From Bacteroidota bacterium (GTDB lineage Bacteria; Bacteroidota; Bacteroidia; AKYH767-A; OLB10), in the NCBI GenBank assembly GCA_016713445.1, contig JADJPB010000027.1, forward strand, positions 1 through 21,436: a stretch of DNA of 21,436 nt, written 5' to 3'. Below are positions 17,936 to 21,436 of this stretch, one piece after another. A program made the translations under genes and the position numbers. Below the pieces are notes generated by a model, which saw nothing but the letters and a program-made list of their open reading frames with translations, was not told where the DNA came from and made no database searches. Position 1 is the stretch's first letter. Each line of letters begins with the position of its first letter.

Positions 17936-19354
17936 ATGTATTTTAAAAGTAGCGTCGGTAAAAGGATTCTCTTACTCTTGCTTTTGATGTATGTTCCGCA
18001 TCTTCACGCGCAAGTGTTGAGCGATAGTCTCCAATTACAAGCTTCCATTATCGATCAAATTATTATTACGGGAAATAAAAGACCCGTTCTTACATTGTTC
18101 AACGCGAACTTACTTTTCATAAAGGCGATACTTTAGCTCCTTTATATTGGAGTCGGCCATTGAACGTACCCGCCAAAATTTAATGAATACTGCACTCTTC
18201 AATTTTGTGGAGATTCCGCTATTTTCAAGGATTTAGCCAATACTGTTGTCGCATATTAATCTTACCGAGCGATGGTACCTTGGCCCTCTCCTGTTTTGGA
18301 AATTGCGGATAGAAACATTAGTGAATGGTGGCAAACAAAAGATTTTAGTCGAACCAACTATGGAATGTTTTTGAGACAAGAAACCTAACGGGTCGTGATG
18401 ATATTGCACAATTGCAGATGCTCTTTGGCTACACCAAACGATTCGGAATTTTATACCATTCCCTACATCAATAAAAAACTAAATGTTGGCTTAAGCGCAG
18501 GATTTTATGTGACCAGCGTAAAAGAAGTTGCGTATAACACCTTCAATAATAAAATTCAACTCTTCAAAGATCCCGATCAATTTTTAAGAAAGAAATGCAG
18601 GTATATGTCCGATTGACAAAACGACAAGGCTCTATGATTACTACAATACTACACTTGATTACGAAAATCTTCAGTAGAAGATACCATTCTAAATTGAACG
18701 ATAAATATTTGTAGATGGATCTACGGAACAACAACATTTAGCCTTATCTTGGAGTTATCGACACGACACTAGGGATTATCAACCTTATGCGCTTTCAGGA
18801 TATTTATTCGAACTTGATGCAAGTAAAGTAGGATTGAAATTTGTAAAAACGAACCTGATTTAATAGCTCTTTCGATGGGCGTTCGAAAGTATTTACCGCT
18901 TTCAAGAGATGGAATTATTCAGCAGCACTCCAAAGGTAGAATCATGCAACGCGAGGGCGGACCTTTTTTCAATCAACGAGCATTCGGCTATGGATTTGAT
19001 TACAATTTCAGAGGCTATGATTTGTACGTTCTCAACGGACAAGACTTCGCACTTTTCGTTCTAATTTAAAAAATTCAATTTTAATCCTGGTAAAGACATA
19101 TCAGTTCTCATTTTTAAGATCCGAAAAATTTAAAAATTTCCAGATCTCTGCTTACATGAATGCCTTTTTTTGATGCGGGCTATGTTAGCGACAAACAATT
19201 TGGTTACCGAAATTCTTTGAGTAATGAATGGCAGATGGGATATGGCGTAAGTCTAGACGTTATCACCTACTACGACATCAGATTTCGCTTTGAATACGCC
19301 CTTAATAAAATTGGCGACAGTGGTTTTTATTTTCGTATTGGGGCCGTGTTTTAG
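17936..19354 (+). CDS. Short Omp85/BamA-TamA-like outer-membrane protein (frame-disrupted)
   Basis: About 470 residues. ATG 17936 gives a signal peptide (KRILLLLLLMYVPHLHAQ). One POTRA-like domain follows: IIDQIIITGNKKTRSYIVQR, ELTFHKGDTL, RTRQNLMNTALFNFVEIP. The region LTERWYLGPLPVLEIADRNI to NYGMFLRHRNLTGRDD is the Bacteroidota-specific start of the barrel. Strands include YTKRFGILYHIPYINKKLNV, LSWSYRHDTRDYQPYALSGY and SMGVRKYLPLS. The loop-6 motif of Omp85 (VRGY/F) appears as FRGY at 19007-19018, and the chain ends in a phenylalanine (GFYFRIGAVF). A single POTRA is short for BamA, so an Omp85-family assembly, TamA-like or export role is inferred. Several indels and one in-frame TAG-type break occur. 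Confidence 0.75.
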
Positions 19355-19445
19355 ATGGTTCCTTCAATCTACAACAATTAAAAATAAAACTTGAAGTTCT
19401 AGCAAACCAGTTTCCTACCATCCATGATTAACAATTTCCATTTTC

Positions 19446-19463
19446 ATCGCGATACTTCGCGAT
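19446..19463. repeat. Perfect 7-bp stem, 4-base loop palindrome ATCGCGA...TCGCGAT
   Basis: ATCGCGA (19446-19452) and TCGCGAT (19457-19463) flank a TACT loop in the gap between the Omp85 gene and nadK. A weak T-run follows. It might be a terminator stem or a regulatory site. The nearby 15210-15220 gap has a related TCATCGCGA fragment. Confidence 0.4.
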
Positions 19464-19513
19464 CAAATTTTCAAATTCCTTTCATCTAGAAAATCCTACT
19501 TATTTTCGTATCA

Positions 19514-20396
19514 ATGAAAATCGCATTGTATGCTCGACAAGTCGACACCGAAAATTTTCCGTTGATTCGAGAATTATTAAAGGAATTACAAAGGCATTAG
19601 TGCGAACTTTATATTTATCAGCCCTTTTTACATCGTATAAAATCGCTCGGAAGTGATATTCCTCCAAATACGGCATTCAACTCAGGTTCTGAAATACGTG
19701 GAAAAATCGATTTTTACTTAGTTTAGGTGGAGATGGTACTATCCTCGATACTCCCGACTCTAGTACAAGACAGCAATATCCCGGTAATGGGTATTAATAT
19801 AGGTCGTTTAGGGTTTTTAACCGGAGTCGGAACCATAGGGACATCTCAGGTGCGCTTGAAGCCTTGGTTAAAGGACATTACACCATCGACAAAAGAAGTT
19901 TATTGAGTGGCGAATCGAACCGAAATTTATTTGGTGGAGTCATTAATTATGCCCTTAACGAATTGACCATCCATAAAAAAAGATAGTTCTAGCATGATCA
20001 CCATTGATACCTATCTCAACGGTGAATATTTAAATTTTATTGGGCCGATGGGACACTCATTGCGACACCAACTGGTTCAACAGGATATCATTCATTAAGC
20101 TGTGGCGGACCCATCGTTGCTCCTTATTCTGGCAACTTTGTGATTACACCAATTGCTCCACATAACCTAAATGTTCGACCCATTGTGGTTTCTAACAAAA
20201 TGTGATTTACTTGGAAGCGAAAGGCAGAAGTCAATATTTTTGGCTTCCCTCGACTCCAGATCGGTAACCATTGGACCCGCTATCTCATTGGCTGTCAGAA
20301 GAGAAGATTTCACCATGAGCTTGGTACGATTAGAAGCAATAACTTTTAGACACGTTACGCAAAAATTAAATTGGGGACCTCGACACCAGAAACTAA
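19514..20396 (+). CDS. nadK: NAD kinase (ATP-NAD kinase), frame-disrupted
   Basis: It phosphorylates NAD+ to NADP+. ATG 19514 gives MKIALYARQVDTENFPLIRE, and the reconstructed length is about 294 residues, usual for Bacteroidota. The diagnostic GGDGT (19726-19740) is followed by the helix-strand VQDSNIPVMGINIGRLGFLT. The NAD-binding motif PTGSTGYHSLSCGGPIV at about 20067-20118 is intact, as is HNLNVRPIVVSN. The C-terminal LVRLEAITFLDTLRKKLNWG needs one base change, ending LDTRN and TAA at 20394-20396. Several indels occur between 19600 and 20000. It is the third gene of the cluster that links it with the CBS gene in many Bacteroidota. Confidence 0.88.
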
Positions 20397-20476
20397 TACA
20401 CCTGCCAAATCATAAATATTTACTGCCTGTGATATAGAGGAAAATATTACTTTTGTGCAAAGGCCTTATAAATTCT

Positions 20477-21414
20477 ATGAAGAAAATATACTACTTTCTT
20501 TTTACCTTCCTGATTCTATTTAGTTCTATGAGCGAAGCTCAAAGATTGCGCGCACGTTGGAAAGCATACCGTTACGAATGAAGCTTCGGCCTCGGAGCCA
20601 GTAATTTTTGGAGATTTAGAGGTGCAAATGCTATTGGAACAAATGGTTTCAAAGATCGTAGAGCTTAGTTTAACACGACCAGCAGCAACAGTTGGTTTGT
20701 CGTTATAAATTAAGCCCCGCACTTTCACTTCATTCTCATATAACCTATGGTCATTTAAAGGGAGATGAACAATTAACGAAAGAATATTTCAGAAGCACGA
20801 GAAATTTAAATTTCAAATCCAATATTTACGAATTCAATGTAAATTTTGAAGCTGCTATTCTAAGTCAACAAGAAGGTGGTATTTATCGTTTAAGAGGTGT
20901 TCGTCGCTCTAATTCATTCGAAGGTTCACTCTACGGATTTGTTGGAATCGGTGTTTTCCATTTTAATCCAAAAGGAGAATTTAATGATAAATGGTATGAT
21001 CTTCAACCTCTAGGGACAGAAGGACAAGGAATTTCTCCGGCTCAGATAAATACAAAAGAACGCAAATCTTTGTGTATTCCTTTTGGAATTGGTGGTCGAT
21101 ACTTCTTCAATCGTCGTTGGGGCGTAGGATTTGAATTCTGGTTAAGAAAAATCCTTACCGATTATATCGATGATGTAAGTAAAACCTATTATGATCCGGT
21201 TGCAATTTCTCAGGCTAATGGTCCTGTCGCAGCGGCTTTATCAAATCCAAATCCGAATGCTGAATCCACGGCGGTAGGTCAACAGCGTGGAGATCCACGG
21301 GATAAAGATGCTTATATGTTTGCTATCATCAGTTTACATTATAAGATCCGGTACGGGTCGTACCTGTTTCAACTTCCCGATATTCTAATAACGACGATTA
21401 GTACCGTTTGTTGA
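20477..21414 (+). CDS. DUF6089 family outer-membrane beta-barrel protein (frame-disrupted near its start)
   Basis: ATG 20477 gives MKKIYYFLFTFLILFSSMSE, then AQ, a signal peptide. An in-frame stop follows at TACGAATGA (near 20573-20581), and FGLGASNFLGDLEGANAIG reads on in another frame. From 20692 it is open: GLSYKLSPALSLHSHITYGH, NIYEFNVNFEAAILSQQEGG, EGSLYGFVGIGVFHFNPKGE, ERKSLCIPFGIGGRYFF, NRRWGVGFEFWLRKILTDYI, DVSKTYYDP, and a typical end DKDAYMFAIISLHYKIRYGS. The ending after this is uncertain (stop 21412-21414). DUF6089 proteins are small barrel-like porin-type proteins found between nadK and uppS-bamA. Function is unknown. The next gene (expected uppS) starts beyond the window. Confidence 0.8.
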
Positions 21415-21436
21415 ATGGCTTTATCTCAACAATACA

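Noticed and set aside
1..21436. Genome decay such as an endosymbiont or dead region
   Set aside because: Catalytic motifs of essential genes are intact across frames, and changes are mostly single-base indels, not substitutions.

Overview
The window looks like about 21 kb of a Bacteroidota chromosome (a Chitinophagia-, Saprospiria- or Flavobacteriia-like lineage; the order cannot be resolved from here). The evidence is two secreted proteins ending in type IX secretion (T9SS) sorting domains, a YjgN/DUF898 membrane protein next to an M48 peptidase, a Bacteroidota-type PdxJ, and the envelope cluster pdxJ / CBS protein / NAD kinase / DUF6089. The DNA is AT-rich and Shine-Dalgarno sequences are not evident, which also fits. 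No tRNA, rRNA, insertion sequence, CRISPR array or phage gene was seen.

Nearly every gene is broken by single-base insertions or deletions, often in homopolymer runs, while the protein homology continues in the next frame. I read this as uncorrected long-read error rather than gene decay. Boundaries below are therefore those of the reconstructed genes, and many cross frame changes. The main exception is a clean 3-kb reading frame at 8265-11285.

Layout. 1-781: C-terminal end of an outer-membrane beta-barrel (TolB/BamA-like surface antigen). 846-2102: M20 amidohydrolase. 2041-3060 (minus): class I fructose-1,6-bisphosphatase. 3209-4439: SerA-type phosphoglycerate dehydrogenase, divergent from fbp. 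4553-6571: a two-gene unit of DUF898 membrane protein and membrane-anchored M48 metallopeptidase. 6625-6707: an intergenic inverted repeat. 6730-15052 (minus): two T9SS cargo genes overlapping by 4 bp. The upstream one is a protein of about 2260 residues with signal peptide, repeat region, clan GH-A glycosidase-like barrel, Ig/PKD-like modules, parallel beta-helix and T9SS domain. A (GTTGA)n pentamer tract lies at its 5' end. 15184-15366 (minus): a very short secreted ORF. 15643-16028: glyoxalase-like protein. 16033-16199: two degenerate heptamer tandem arrays. 16197-16910 (minus): pdxJ. 17102-21414: CBS protein, a short Omp85 protein, NAD kinase and DUF6089 protein, all on the plus strand.

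Functionally, the left part is central metabolism (gluconeogenesis, serine synthesis) plus envelope proteolysis. The middle is a surface or secreted polysaccharide-interaction locus that may be phase variable. The right part is the conserved Bacteroidota cofactor and envelope-biogenesis cluster, which usually continues into uppS and bamA beyond the window edge.
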